Positions 1 through 11,830 of a stretch of 64,000 nt of DNA are shown one piece after another. The notes under the pieces were generated by a model. That model saw nothing but the letters and a program-made list of their open reading frames with translations, searched no databases and had not been told where the DNA came from. Each line of letters begins with the position of its first letter. Position 1 is the stretch's first letter. The translations under genes were made by a program, and so were the position numbers. Origin of the DNA: Endomychus coccineus (lineage: Eukaryota > Arthropoda > Insecta > Coleoptera > Endomychidae); the NCBI GenBank assembly GCA_958510875.1, contig OY294068.1, forward strand, positions 81,463,978 through 81,527,977. The letters run 5' to 3'.

Positions 1-299
1 GTCATCACTATGTTTTAAACAACGTTTTGGCAATGCCAGTCTCTATGATGTATACTAACTGATTTTAACAGAAAAGAGAATACAGAGATTATTCTTGAAA
101 ATTGGCATAAAAGGTGTAGGAAAAATTAAACCGCGGAAGGATAAGATGCACTTTCCTTCCTTGGTAGGTTGATAACTATTATGTATGACAAGGAAGTAAT
201 GTGCTATTTTTATTCATCACTATACGTAGAATATGATGTACGGGAAGTATTTGTAATCGGGCCAAAACAATTCGCCGGATTTTCTCAGATATATCCGCT

Positions 300-660
300 T
301 TGAGCATTTCTGAATCGATCTAGACTATTTTTGACACGATGCTTGTATGTATGTAAGTGTGGGTGTGTGTGCGTAACCCACTGTGGAGACGATTACGTCG
401 TTCGTATTGGTTGCGCCAACACGATTTTGAAATTTTACAGTTCTCTCTTTAAAATGGTGAAAATAGGACCAGTATTGTTTTTGAGAGCGGTAACTCCATT
501 TCAATTAGTATTTCTGACATCCATCAAATGGAATTATGGTATTTCATTGAACAACCGTGTTTTTCTGGTTATAAATATATAACACAAATATATTCAACCT
601 GCAGAAGTGTCCGCAAATTCACATTTTATGATTCAAGTGAGGTTATCGATGTGACGACAC
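300..660 (+). repeat. Dispersed repeat family alpha, copy 1
   Basis: AT-rich non-coding repeat. It carries, in order, a GTGTGTGCGTAACCCACTGTGGAGACGA-type block (about 365-390), a block ending in TGACATCCATCAAATGGAATTATGG, a GGTTATAAATATATAAC block and the signature CCTGCAGAAGTGTCCG (598-613). The same blocks in the same order recur near 6.7-7.1 kb (-), 9.1-9.4 kb (-), 11.4-11.8 kb (+), 22.5-23.0 kb (-), 24.3-24.8 kb (-) and 34.5-35.3 kb (+). No coding potential or clear termini were found. Probably a non-autonomous mobile element of unknown class. Confidence 0.6.
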
Positions 661-747
661 GATCTATTTTATGTCTTTATTCTTATTGATTCTGTGGTGC
701 ATTTTAATAGTTCATGTGACGGTAAGCGTCAGCATAAGATAATTTTA

Positions 748-1663
748 TACCGGGATATCAAAAATTATCTTGGTCAAAGGTGGTTGTGGAATCTAAAACG
801 TGTTTCTTACTTTACGTTTGAAATAATTATGTCACTGTCACACTGACATCAATAACCTACAAATTTCATACCTATTTATTTCAGTTGTAAAACAATAATG
901 AACCACAAATTAAAAATTATCTTGGTCAAGGGTGGTTGTGGAATCTAAAACGTGTGTCTTACTTTACGTTTGAAATAATTATGTCACTGTCACACTGACA
1001 TCAATAACCTACAAATTTCATACCTATTTATTCCAGTTGTAAAACAATAATGAACTACAAATTAAAAATTATCTTGGTCAAAGGTGGTTGTGGAATCTAA
1101 AACGTGTGTCTTACTTTACGTTTGAAATAATTATGTCACTGTCACACTGACATCATCAATAACCTACAAATTCCATACCTATTTATTTCAGTTGTAAAAC
1201 AATAATGAACTACAAATTATGAAATAACGGTTTTAGTAACAAGGAAAACTAAGTTACAGTAATTGTTGGAAATGTCCCCCGTTTTGTTCGATGCAAATCA
1301 ACTAGCGCACCCGCTCGAAAATAGCCTTCAATCATGAAAATGTTGTGCTGTGTGGTAAGAGGCATAATTCAAAAACTGGATTAGAAAATTTCAGCACAAT
1401 GACTTAACAGATTCTGACACAACAAAACCTATTCAAAAATTTAAAGTGAGACACACGTTTTACATTCCACAACCACCCTTGACCAAGATAATTTTTAATT
1501 TGTAGTTCATTATTGTTTTACAACTGAAATAAATAGGTATGAAATTTGTAGGTTATTGATGATGTCAGTGTGACAGTGACATAATTATTTCAAACGTGAA
1601 GTAAGACACACGTTTTAGATTCCACAACCACCCTTGACCAAGATATTTTTTGATATCCCGGTA
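748..1663. mobile_element. Foldback element built of about 150-bp subrepeats
   Basis: The ends are inverted: TACCGGGATATCAAAAA at 748-764 pairs with its complement ending at 1663, and TTA flanks both sides (745-747 and 1664-1666), which suggests a 3-bp target duplication. The left half has three direct copies of an approximately 152-bp unit starting near 761, 913 and 1066, each beginning AAATTATCTTGGTCAA. The right half has about 1.3 copies in reverse orientation (1447-1650). The middle (about 1220-1445) is unique. No transposase is present. A TTA duplication fits PIF/Harbinger (TWA preference), but that assignment is only inference. Confidence 0.7.
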
Positions 1664-1689
1664 TTATAAAAGTCAATCTGACAGCAACA

Positions 1690-1850
1690 TACATTATTTA
1701 GACCATTCGGATAAAATATTCAATCAACGTCTTTCATTAGCATTTTATAAATCATTTTCAATATATTTTCCGTTCCTACAATTATTTACATCTAACCCGC
1801 AGAAGTGTTCGCTAGCTATTTTGCTAACCGCTTTTTTATAGTTCAATTGA
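1690..1850 (+). repeat. Repeat alpha, partial copy 2
   Basis: Contains the diverged alpha signature ACCCGCAGAAGTGTTCG (about 1796-1812), preceded by the usual TTTTCAATATATTTTCCGTTCCTACAA block also seen near 35.2 kb. It lies immediately right of the foldback element. Confidence 0.4.
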
Positions 1851-2509
1851 TTACGAAAATGGTGCATCAAGTGTCGATTTTTTGTGTTATATGTTGGCAA
1901 CTCTAATCACCGAAAACTTTTAGAATTCAGATGTAATATCCTGTATTCTTTCATCTACAATTATTATGTAAGACTACTGTGTTATCAATACAGGATGATC
2001 CATTTGAGTGAGTAAATTTTCGCTGTTCGGAGAAAATTGAATCACGCAATATAGTTTTCTAATTTGTTTAAAATGTCAAATATCTTCAAAGTGGTGGATT
2101 CAGGAATAGAGTATAAAACTGAAGCAAGATTCTGGTTTTTGTCAAGAGTAACAAAATAAGAGGATGTTGATAGTTACTTTTAGCTATCGGACTGAATACG
2201 TCACTATTTAAATTGAATCGGAAAACATTTGTATACAAATGGGTATTACTCTTCTTTAGATAAAACTGTTGGAGAGAATTTGGATAAATTAATAATTTAT
2301 ACTACGTTCATTCACAAAACCTATTTGAATAATCGAAAAATATTGTCCATATTCAGCTAAATCAGCTTTAATACACAGGGATACATATGCCGTGGGCTCG
2401 TTTCTTATCTTGAAGATTAAACATGGCCAACCATCTGAACAAAGAAGGAACTCACTGGACTCTATATTGAGATAAATAGGAGAACGGAAGTTGGCGGAAA
2501 AAATTTAAT

Positions 2510-2925
2510 TATTAAATATATCAACAACACTCCAAAAATTTGAAAAGTGGATACTAAGAAAAGGGCACCTACTTCCAAATCGCTACAGCTTGAAAGAACT
2601 ACATAACATCCTGGAATCTTCAAATATTTATCAATTTATCAACTAATTTAAGTACTAAATATATCAACAACACTCCAAAAATTTAAAAAGTGGATACTAA
2701 AAAAGGGCACCTACTTCCAAATCGACACCAAACGCTACAGCTTAAAAAAAAAACTACGTAAAATCCTGGAATCTTCAAATATTCATTAATCTATCAACTA
2801 ATTTAAGTATTAAATTCTCCAAAAATTTAAAAGGAGGGTACTGAGGGAAGGGGACCTACTTCGAAATCGACACCAAACGCTACAGCTTTAAAAAAACTAC
2901 AATAATATCCTGGAATCTTGAAAGA
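2510..2925. repeat. Tandem array, three copies of a 143-155 bp unit
   Basis: Units start at about 2510, 2653 and 2808. Each has CTCCAAAAATTT, then AAGGG(C/G)ACCTACTTC(C/G)AAATCG, then CGCTACAGCTT, then ATCCTGGAATCTT. The third unit has lost the ATATCAACAACA stretch. No open frame spans a unit. The array looks like a minisatellite-like local amplification. Confidence 0.75.
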
Positions 2926-4041
2926 TGTATTAATCTGAATTTAATTCCTGCAATTTTGCCAAACTTTATTGTTATTCACTCTTCTGATATTAAAATCGAG
3001 TCGAAAGGGCGAGCTAGTAGTGGTATTCATACGAAAAAATTTCAAACTTACAATCCTGCATTGCTTGGTATCTTATGTTATGTCCAACTATCATGATAAA
3101 CTGCTGAAACTATTGTTTCAACCTGTCCTAGATGACTTATCACTAAGATTTGGACATACTTTTTTGTAATATCCTTAACGAGTTTACAGAAGTTTCTTAA
3201 GAGCTTACAGAAAACATACTGAAATCAATTGTCTCTTTTTGTTTTTAATTATTAAAATTCCGCCCTCTTATTTTAGATGTTTGTCTTATGATGGTGGGGG
3301 TTACATTTATATAATTTGTGAATATTGTCATGAGAATTTTATTGAAAACAATAACATTTTTATCTATCTATCTAATCAAAGAATATTATATCTATACATT
3401 TCATTTATTTATATTTTCAGAAAATGATTCCAACAAATGCTTATGGATTCGGGTACTTAGTTTTTGATATGAGTTTTGGCTTTATAATTCACCTAAGAAC
3501 GATTTTCCTAGGAAATGGTTTAGATAACCATCAAGTGAGAAAAAAATTTTGTTTGATAATTCAAACATTATTAGTAGTTAATTGATCAATGTTTTCTTTG
3601 ATAATCCTGCTGAATGACGTTTGTACGGAATGATTAATCTCCTAAGAATTTATTTTAAAGCTAATAATGGCACAAAATGTTTATCCTGAAGAATAATATT
3701 TTATCGTATTATTTCATAAATTATGATGTGGATTCACTGGAAACTAATAATTCACTGTATGGATACTGAAGACTAGTAGACTCATAATTTTTCAAATTCC
3801 AGAAATCGGTTGTTTGAAATATTGTTGTTTTTTTTTAAGATAAGTAGTAGAATAATTCACATTTATATTATATCGTTTTATTCATTGAATAAAAACTTGA
3901 TACAAGTAATTTCTCAAATAAAATAGAAAAATTGAGCACTAACCTGTACGGTTGGTTATCCTGGGACACAACGATTCAGAAGGCAGCAAACACCTGTACA
4001 CGAAGACAACGTGGTGAATCTGGAAGCACGTTATATATTAC
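2926..4041. other. No recognisable gene
   Basis: AT-rich sequence with scattered short open frames that resemble no family I recognise. It includes a pyrimidine-rich run and TATC repeats near 3360-3375. Nothing else could be supported. Confidence 0.5.
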
Positions 4042-4091
4042 CTGTAATCGGGCGCAGGGCTGTTCACGTCGCCGTTGCCACTCACGCTCAT
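4042..4091 (-). CDS. Possible short first coding exon of an unknown gene
   Basis: Reading the minus strand from an ATG at 4091-4089, 50 bp encode MSVSGNGDVNSPAPDY and end in a good splice donor (TACAG/GTAATATA). The segment is GC- and CpG-rich, unlike its surroundings (about 3935-4120 are also GC-rich). Two other TACAG/GT donor-like sites follow within 110 bp on the same strand. No downstream exon was identified and the peptide matches nothing I recognise. It could equally be a CpG-rich 5' untranslated exon or promoter-proximal sequence. Confidence 0.25.
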
Positions 4092-4129
4092 GGGGCGTAT
4101 ATTTGATACCCACTGTTTAACTCCTTCAA

Positions 4130-5240
4130 TATCTAGCTTGATTACTAATCCTGTCGTCTAACTCAAGAACTGTCCATTATAGGACTATTTCGAATCCTTC
4201 TCGTTTCAACCTTCGAAATATACCATATCATTTCAGTTCCTTATATAAATATAAATTTATCTTACAATAATAGGAATAGAAACAATTTCACCTCTATTAT
4301 ATTTGTGTGATGATTTGGGAAGAACCAAATGCGAAAGAAACTTAATAATATACAAGAACAAATCTAACGATTTGAACATTTCAACATCACCTTTCTCAAA
4401 CATAGGGTAAAATTAAAATTCCATGATGGACGGTCATATCCCGTTTGTCAACGATTCGGAAATGCCAGTCAATAATATTGGCTTCGTGAGCTGTCTTCAC
4501 AAGAAAGTCACCGGAAGTTTGTATTAACTAAGGGTTATTTTTTCTTTCATCATAGGGTTTGCGACCGAATATACATAACATAACATTCAATTTCACAGAG
4601 TAAAATTCACACACAGGTTGCGTTCAAGGGAGTGCTGTATTCAGATTTAATAAGTGCGTTAAAGGTTTGGCAGAATGTATGAGCGCTTCTGTCGTCAGTA
4701 CCTTATCTAGCGAAAAGTAGGCACCGCTTTGGATTGATTCGTTTGAGTAAGCACAAATAGTTTTCTAAATTTTCTACACTCTAACATAACCGTGACCAGT
4801 CGACATGCCCGCATCTCACATGACCAGGCCCTACGGTTGATAGCAGTTTACTTCTCAAAACATGTTTTATACATCTTGTGTTTTACGAATCGCAATATAC
4901 GAGAGTATGAAACGAGTCGGACGCATTGTGTTGTTCCACAAGTAAAACGGTATCAAACACTTCAGGTGAAATGAATCAATTTTACCCATCGTCCAGTTAT
5001 TGCTAGATGAGGTACTGGTCAAAAGCCCGTTACACATCACGCCCATCCTATCTCCAACTTTTCTAAATCTTTATCGCACTTATTAAATTAATCTGAAGAT
5101 ACTGTTCCCAAACTCAACCTGTATATAACATAGGATTCTAATCGGTCCTAAAACTACATTCTGGCAGTGGCTAGTAGGTACCTCAACGGATATTGAATAA
5201 TTAATAATATATGTGTGAATAAGAACCAATATGTATTATC
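4130..5240. other. No recognisable gene
   Basis: AT-rich, with only short unsupported open frames. No domain, splice structure or repeat could be identified. Confidence 0.45.
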
Positions 5241-5569
5241 ATCCAGATTAAGTGCGCACCATCGGTAACTCTATTTTTGAAGCTATGACGTCGGTCAAAT
5301 CAGCAAACTAGTAGTATTTTCCCGCTGATTGAAATCCGTTTTTGAGTTTTAGAACAAAATAACAATTTTTTAAACAAAGATATTTAAATTTAGAATAAAT
5401 TGGTTATTATAAATGTTTCACTACAATGAGAAATAACGGATACATTTGAAATTTGGTTTCACATCCTCCTCAGTTAGTGACGAATTTAAATAATTCGTAC
5501 CTTCTAACCAACCTTCTAATTACCAATCTTCTTCTACGAAGTTACCAATGGTGCGCACTCAATCTGGAT
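5241..5569. mobile_element. MITE with 29-bp terminal inverted repeats
   Basis: The left end (5241-5269, starting ATCCAGATTAAGTGCGCACC) is the inverse of the right end (5541-5569) with two mismatches. The 329-bp interior is AT-rich and non-coding. No convincing target duplication is visible, so the superfamily is not assigned. Confidence 0.7.
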
Positions 5570-5746
5570 CACCTAAAAATTACAATCTTACAAAGTGGAA
5601 ATTTAAGCTGATATCAGCTCGAAAAGTATTGGAAATACTTGATAGAGCTTAGAAAATTCCGGTAGAAATCAAAAGTGCTATCCCGAAGGAATTGAGTATT
5701 TAGCATAAATGGTTATTGATTAATGTCTGTTTCATTTAGAAGCGCT

Positions 5747-6172
5747 TAGTCCAGTAAATGAAGTCCAAAATCGACCTGAATATTGATATTTTTTTCTTAT
5801 GAGCCGATTTTGATCTGCGAGGGCTCATTTTCTTCGTAATGATGTATACAACAAAGTGCGGGGGTTCATTTTTCTGCCTAATTGTTTATATTGTTAATAA
5901 ACAATAATAGGTGTTAAACAAACGTCTCAGAGCATTATGAGAAAAAATTAAAAAGTACAGGTTTCAAGCAAGTAATTGGATATTTTCAAGTGTTAAAGTA
6001 ATAAACAAAGGTTCACAAAGCTTACCCAATGTTCATAAACAATTTGTTAATGAACCTTTTGTTAATTAACAAATAAACGAAAAAATGAAATTAGGTCTGG
6101 TTATGCGATTTTGGACTCGATTTCGGATATTTTCAACTAATTTATATATTAATACCTTCATTTACTGGACTA
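5747..6172. mobile_element. MITE with TA-flanked inverted ends
   Basis: TAGTCCAGTAAATGAAG at 5747-5763 is inverted at 6156-6172. The outermost TA on each side may be the target duplication, which would fit Tc1/mariner-type insertion. A subterminal CCAAAATCG block is also inverted near both ends (5765 and about 6110). The interior is non-coding and about 400 bp. Confidence 0.65.
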
Positions 6173-6719
6173 ATAGGATACAATAGAATACCAGCACAAA
6201 CTATTTGCTGGAGGCGGAAGACGAAACATTTCTTCTAATAAAAGAAGTTATGGCAATTAGCATAAGTGGTGCTTGTAGAATGGAAGAATTAAAAAGAAAA
6301 GTGCTCAAGAGCACAAAAGTGCAGCCCTCGGTACAGGTATGAAGCATTATTCATTCGAATAATGAGAACTGTCTGTTTGAATTTGGAAGCAATTGCTCTT
6401 GAAACCGTTTATGAAAGTTGTCTTGGTTTTCGAATCAAATATAACTCTCTTCAGGAATAAAACCTTCTCGATAGCCAGCGTGCAACACTATATACCTCTC
6501 ATAAAATAATTATTTCACTTTTATCAAAAAATCTTCCCATCGAGTATTATGCTCTTGACCCTGCGGTCACCAAGACCTGCTACTGCAGTCAACAGTCCAT
6601 TCTTCTCTTCGAATCGAATTTCCTTTGTAGATATATTCGATAATTCCATGAAAATTGTATTATTATTAATTGTATAGTTTATATTTATATTTTGCTGAAC
6701 TGGCAAAATTATTCTCACA

Positions 6720-7145
6720 GTTAATTCTACTTAATCCTTGCAAAAGTTATGCATGTGTTCATCTATGATACCATAGAGTAATTAATTCAAGGTGAGTATG
6801 TGACGTCACACTTCCATGACGTCATTCAAGTCTCAAAATAAGAATTTCGGACACTTCTGCGGGTTAAATATATCCTTATCATATATTGTAACCAGAAAAA
6901 CAATGTTGTCATAATTGTTCAATAAAATACTATAACTTCATTTCAAAAACTGAAGATGGATGTCAAAAGTACCATTTCCAAGGAATCTATCGCGGGCCAA
7001 AACGATACAGCTGACAGTTCCTTTGCGATTTCCGAAATTTCAAATCCTTACGACGATTAGAAACTGCCCAATCGTCTCCATAGTGGGTTACAAACGCACA
7101 CACATATAAACGCACAAAATTATCTCAAAAATAGTCAAGAACGAT
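6720..7145 (-). repeat. Repeat alpha, copy 3
   Basis: Reverse-strand copy. It shows GGACACTTCTGCGGGTTAAAT (about 6850-6870), GTAACCAGAAAAACAATG, AACTGAAGATGGATGTCAAAA and CGTCTCCATAGTGGGTTAC, all blocks of the family in the expected reversed order. Confidence 0.6.
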
Positions 7146-9095
7146 TAAGAAAGGCTCAATACGTAACATAGAATGAAAAACATCAGAAAATACAGTCTAA
7201 AAATTTCTCTTTTGAGCTTTGGCTTTAGCAAATTCATTTACAAGATTTGTCAAATCTGGCTCTGTTGTTCTGTTTTCTTTAATGGATTTAGTTATCAGGC
7301 GGGATTAAGGGTGCAATACGTAAAATATGTAATTTCAAGAAAACAAGTTGACTCTGAGGGGTCCAAATTTCCCGGTCATGCATCACATAGGTGGATTTGC
7401 CATAGCTACGCCACTGCTGAGAATATCTAACACAAAGAAATGGGAATCCGCGTATTGTGTTTATCTAACTCTGTGACCCCCACGTTGCTATGACTCATCA
7501 GTATTCCGGCCTATTATTAGAGTAGGTTATAACCTACATTATAAATCTAAGTAGGTTTTTAAAACCGGTGATTTGATCAATTGTAAATTTCATTGAATAT
7601 TACACATTTTGAGATCAATTTGATATAGAATGGTTTGAATTAGGAATTAGTTCTAAAAATGTTTATTTCAACAATTCGTTTTGTTACAATAACTGACCGG
7701 ATCATCATGCATCATTTGAATATTGTTTATCGTTATCCATTTCTCATAGAAGAAAAATAATCGGAATCGTGAATTTGTTTGTCAAGTAGGCCATAACCTT
7801 GTAAAAGTACCATCAAATTGAGTTGTTCATAAAAATTACCAGACTGCATCGAGAAAACTAAGATAAAGCTCCAGCTATATATTAAACGTATTATTTTATT
7901 ATTTTATGGATATAGCAAACAGTAAGACTATGATAAGGTGGTGATCCAATTTAATGTAACACCAGGATATACGTTTTATTGCCTGCGGAACTAAGCCATA
8001 CTTTTCCTGACTAATGGAAGGTTTCGAAATTAATTTCGTTATTTGAAAAAGGTAATAGATCTGAAATTAATAATTATCGTTCTATTTCTAATATCAATAA
8101 AGTTCGTAAAAAATTCGAACATTTTATATGATTTAATTTCAATTCTGTAAAGCTACAGCTTTTTTGAATCTAGATGACAAGTTGATCAACCCATTACTAA
8201 TTTAGTTTGCATCACTCAATGCTTGTTATCAACTGTATTCAACTGAGATGTAATCTTTTTAACGTCTAAATTTTTAAAAATCTCGGATAAAGTAGTTGCT
8301 TTTCAAGCTGCATACAGTTTATATATTTGTTTTCTAATGCTAAATCAATTAAGGATAATTTATGGGAAAATCCGGAGTTTCCAAGCTATGTTCTGTTGAC
8401 AGCTCTGCTATCTACGTAGAACGAATATGCTTTAGTTTTAGTGTATGAGTAGTATGGAGTATTAGAGAATTTTCCCCTTCAGCCCAAATAAAATTCTGGA
8501 TCATATTAAACAAAATAGTAACGTAACTTGAATGATCAAATATATATCTATAATTGACAAATAATAATTTTCTGGAATGTCATCCCAATCACAGGTTTTA
8601 CCGTGCCAACTTCACACAATTACATACCTAGGCCATAGTATCGGACGAATTTTATCTTAGTTGTATTCTTAAATAAACTGTTTCGGTTTTGTTGAATTTT
8701 GAAAGTCTTACTTAGTTGCTAGTAACCAATTTTTAAAATAAATAGTATAGGTATACGTTCTTCTTTTAAAATAATTATTTATACTGTGTTCATCAACAGC
8801 ATACATCTAGCTAAATTTAGGAAAATAAACTTTTATAAATATGAGTTAGTTATATTATTTTAAGCTCTTCGGTTTTGAATTAACTGATCTGTAGATCACG
8901 GACATGATGTTATTTTAATTCACTAGTTGTTGTCCGCGGGCATTGCCCGTAGGAACAGTTGACTAATATATTGATCAAAAAACAGCTCAAGAAGTGGTTA
9001 GACATCAAATAATACTCTGTAATGGCATTGAAAGTTTATCTGAATTGACGACAAATTTGTTTTACTCTTTATGTACTCTCAAAATCATCGACATA
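7146..9095. other. No recognisable gene; short palindromes only
   Basis: AT-rich. The visible structure is a perfect 16-bp palindrome GTAGGTTATAACCTAC (about 7522-7537) and a small GC-rich hairpin at about 8935-8950 (CGCGGGCATTGCCCG). An 85-residue frame at 7173-7430 has no recognisable domain. Confidence 0.4.
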
Positions 9096-9099
9096 AAGA

Positions 9100-9430
9100 C
9101 TATGTAAAACCTACATATGTGAGACCACAGTTTAAGGTAACCTTGTTTATAGAGTCATAGATTTTAGGATTATCTCAATACGACGAAGACAAAAATGTGA
9201 CATCATTACTTTGATGACGTTATTTCAAAATATTGATTTCAGACAATTTTGCAGGTTAAATGTATGATTGTGATAAAAATTTATAATCAAAAAATCACTG
9301 GAAACGAACTGTGAACTATCAACTTTCCACATCTGTAGGAACCGAAAATATATTGCAAATGATTAGAAAACGGATGAAGATGTAGAAAGACTTCAACTTA
9401 TACTTTATGTCATTGCATTGAGAATTTATT
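9100..9430 (-). repeat. Repeat alpha, diverged copy 4
   Basis: Contains a diverged signature (CAGACAATTTTGCAGGTTAAAT near 9240), ACCGAAAATATATTGCAAATGATTAGAAA and the GTCATTGCATTGAGAATTTATT end also found near 20.1 and 24.3 kb. Confidence 0.45.
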
Positions 9431-9820
9431 CGAACTAACAATATATGTTTTACAAGGGTCGATAGCTGGACCTTTATTGTATTATTATAACAAGAAAGAA
9501 TTGCCCAATATGTATAACAAACAAAATTGGGAGTTCTTCACTTATTTTATCAAATAATTAATTTTTTCTCCAAATGACATTAAAAGCGGCCTTTTAATGA
9601 CACTTGGCAGGCTTAGAAGTTGTACTTTTAATGCCTAGGCAGAAAAAGTCCACTTTTACTGCCTAGGCAGAAAAAGTTCGTTGCTAGGCAACCTTCCAAG
9701 TAATAATTTAAATCAAACTGGTTATTAAAATTGACAATGACATTAAGAAACCTCAAAATGATGCTGATGATAATAAACTGGTTTTATTGCATTAAAACTA
9801 CAAACTACAACACGAAATTT

Positions 9821-10929
9821 TTATTTATTAGATATATTTATGGTCAATTGTGAACAATTATTTAATACAATTGAACTCTGTCCACTTCCCTCCTTTCCAG
9901 TAAAATTAACAACTTTAGTATCCACACTTGATACTCCGGAAACGCCAGAAAATATTTTATTGCCGATGTTCGACTTATTGGCTAGCGAGTCCTCAATATA
10001 GCCCTCCACGACAGCGGAAGACTTCCATCCTCCATGTTGCTTCAACATTGTTATGTCCCCACCAGCAACGTGGCCGAAGTTCTGCGAAAGCAGTGCCCGG
10101 TATACTCTTTCGCATGGGATAGTCCCAGAAAAGTAGCAATTTCTTCTGGCATTTTACCGAATTTGTGAATGCCAATGAATTGATGATGTGCTTTACCGTT
10201 CGCATATTTATAGAAGACACGCCGATTATTTAAATTCGAGGGTCTGGAGGCTGCATATTTTCTGTAAACGCTTAAATATTCCGTTACTACAAAAGATCTT
10301 GATCTTTTGGTCTTAGTATTTGGTAGCATAATTAGCAATTTGTCGCCCATATCATTTATATCATCTATTTTCATTTGCAAAAGCTCATCACATCTACAAG
10401 CCCCAGCGACTGCAACAATAATTACAACCTAAAATATAAATTGAAAATTAGTTCTTTAATCCATAATAGATCATTTTCAATATATTCCTACCTTCGTACA
10501 CAAATACAGTTCATCTGGGGCATCTGATAAAAATTTCTCGATTTCTTCTCTTTGAAAAACTCGGGATTTTTTTGCATCGAAACCGTCTGACTGGCGTTTC
10601 AAAAAAGCCCGTAACTTCTGGTATTTTGCCAAATCAATGTTATTTTTTATGTTCAGGGTAGCTTTCAACATCGAATAGGTAGACCATAACGTTGAAGGCT
10701 TCATTTTCTTTGAAAGATCGGAAAAATAGACAATCAGCACATTTTCAGAGAAAGATCCTATATTTTTCTTCTGTCTATATTCCATGAATCTGCTGTATGT
10801 GAGTTCATATACAGTTCTTGATTTTTTCGGTAAAAGGTTAAATTCCACATCTCGCGCCTGGTCTCTTATCTCAGGTGGTGTTAATTGCATCAATTCATCC
10901 TCACTTTGCAGTAAATCCATTTCTAACAT
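9821..10929 (-). pseudogene. Tyrosine recombinase of a Crypton-like element (copy A), frameshifted
   Basis: Two exons on the minus strand. Exon 1 runs from the ATG at 10929 to about 10480 and carries the SAM-like N-terminal DNA-binding region. An intron follows (about 10480-10433, GTAGGAA...TTTTAG). Exon 2 runs from there to the stop at 9821 and carries the catalytic core: Arg in GACRCDEL, then HCFRR, HGGW and the likely nucleophile Tyr in EGYIEDS, the tyrosine-recombinase R-H-x-x-R-H/W-Y set. A single frame break lies near 10050 between LLV and GGDIT. Compared with the sister copy at 33.5 kb, about 10 bp are missing there. Apart from this the reading is open, so it is the least decayed of the four recombinase loci. 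Assignment to the DUF3504/Crypton group is by motif recognition. Confidence 0.75.
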
Positions 10930-11169
10930 GACAACTTTTCAAAATTGACAATGACAAAGTAAACAGTAAACAAACATATTCAACAAACGTCATCAGCGGT
11001 AAACATAGTAACGCAGGGCCCAGTTACCTTTAATAAAATAATTTAGTTATTTGGATATTGATAATGAAACGCAATTTAAATATGAAAAAGTCGATTTTGC
11101 GTGGAATTGGAACAAATTTGAAGAAAAAATTATATGTTTCACACGGCAGAAAAGCAGATTTAATGCCTT

Positions 11170-11215
11170 GGCTGGTTTCATAGCCTCGCTACGCTCGGCT
11201 ATGAAACACCAGCCG
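11170..11215. repeat. GC-rich hairpin upstream of recombinase copy A
   Basis: GGCTGGTTTCATAGCC (11170-11185) pairs with GGCTATGAAACACCAGCC (11198-11215) around a CTCGCTACGCTC loop. It is flanked by ATTTAATGCC and GCATTAAAT, which extend the pairing. A short TTTTA(A)TGCCTAG motif is found directly on both sides of the element (about 9630 and 11231), which may mark its ends. Confidence 0.65.
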
Positions 11216-11379
11216 CGGCATTAAATCTTGTGCTTTTATGCCTAGTAAAACAAATAACTATTTTGAAATCTTAAAGATTATTCACAAACAGTTATAGTGT
11301 TACCAATTGTTCGAAGAAAAAAGTACCTGCATATAATTATTTTAAATATCGGAAATATGCCTTTTGAACCTTTCTGTTG

Positions 11380-11830
11380 TCCATCTGGACTATTAAGTGT
11401 GGATGCTTATGTGCATGCGTAACTCTCTGTGGAGACGACTTAACTCACTGACGACGTAACTCACTGTGGAGACGACTTTACCGTTATTATTGATTATTGG
11501 GTGAACAGATTTGAAAATTTTCAAATCGATTTAAAGTAGGGTGTTGTAGACACCTTGCAAGTGGTACTTTCGACATCCATCTTCAGTTTTCCAAATAAAT
11601 CTATAACACTTACGGCGATAGTGTTTTTTTATATCACAATCATACATTTAACCTGCAGAAGTGTCCAAAATGAATATTGTAGAAAATGGCGTCGTCGGTA
11701 GTGACATCTGATTTTTGTGTTTGGCGTCATAGAGTGTAGATCATGAGTGATAGTTTTTCAAAAATAAGTTTGTATTTAATTAATTACTCAATGGTATCAT
11801 GAAATTAAGGTTTACATAATCCTTTATGAT
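11380..11830 (+). repeat. Repeat alpha, copy 5
   Basis: Contains a duplicated CTCTGTGGAGACGACTT block, GGTACTTTCGACATCCATCTTCAGTTTT and CCTGCAGAAGTGTCCAAAATG (about 11651-11671), in the same order as copy 1. Confidence 0.6.

Noticed and set aside
331..582. 83-residue open frame near the left edge
   Set aside because: It lies within repeat alpha. Other copies of the repeat do not keep the frame open.
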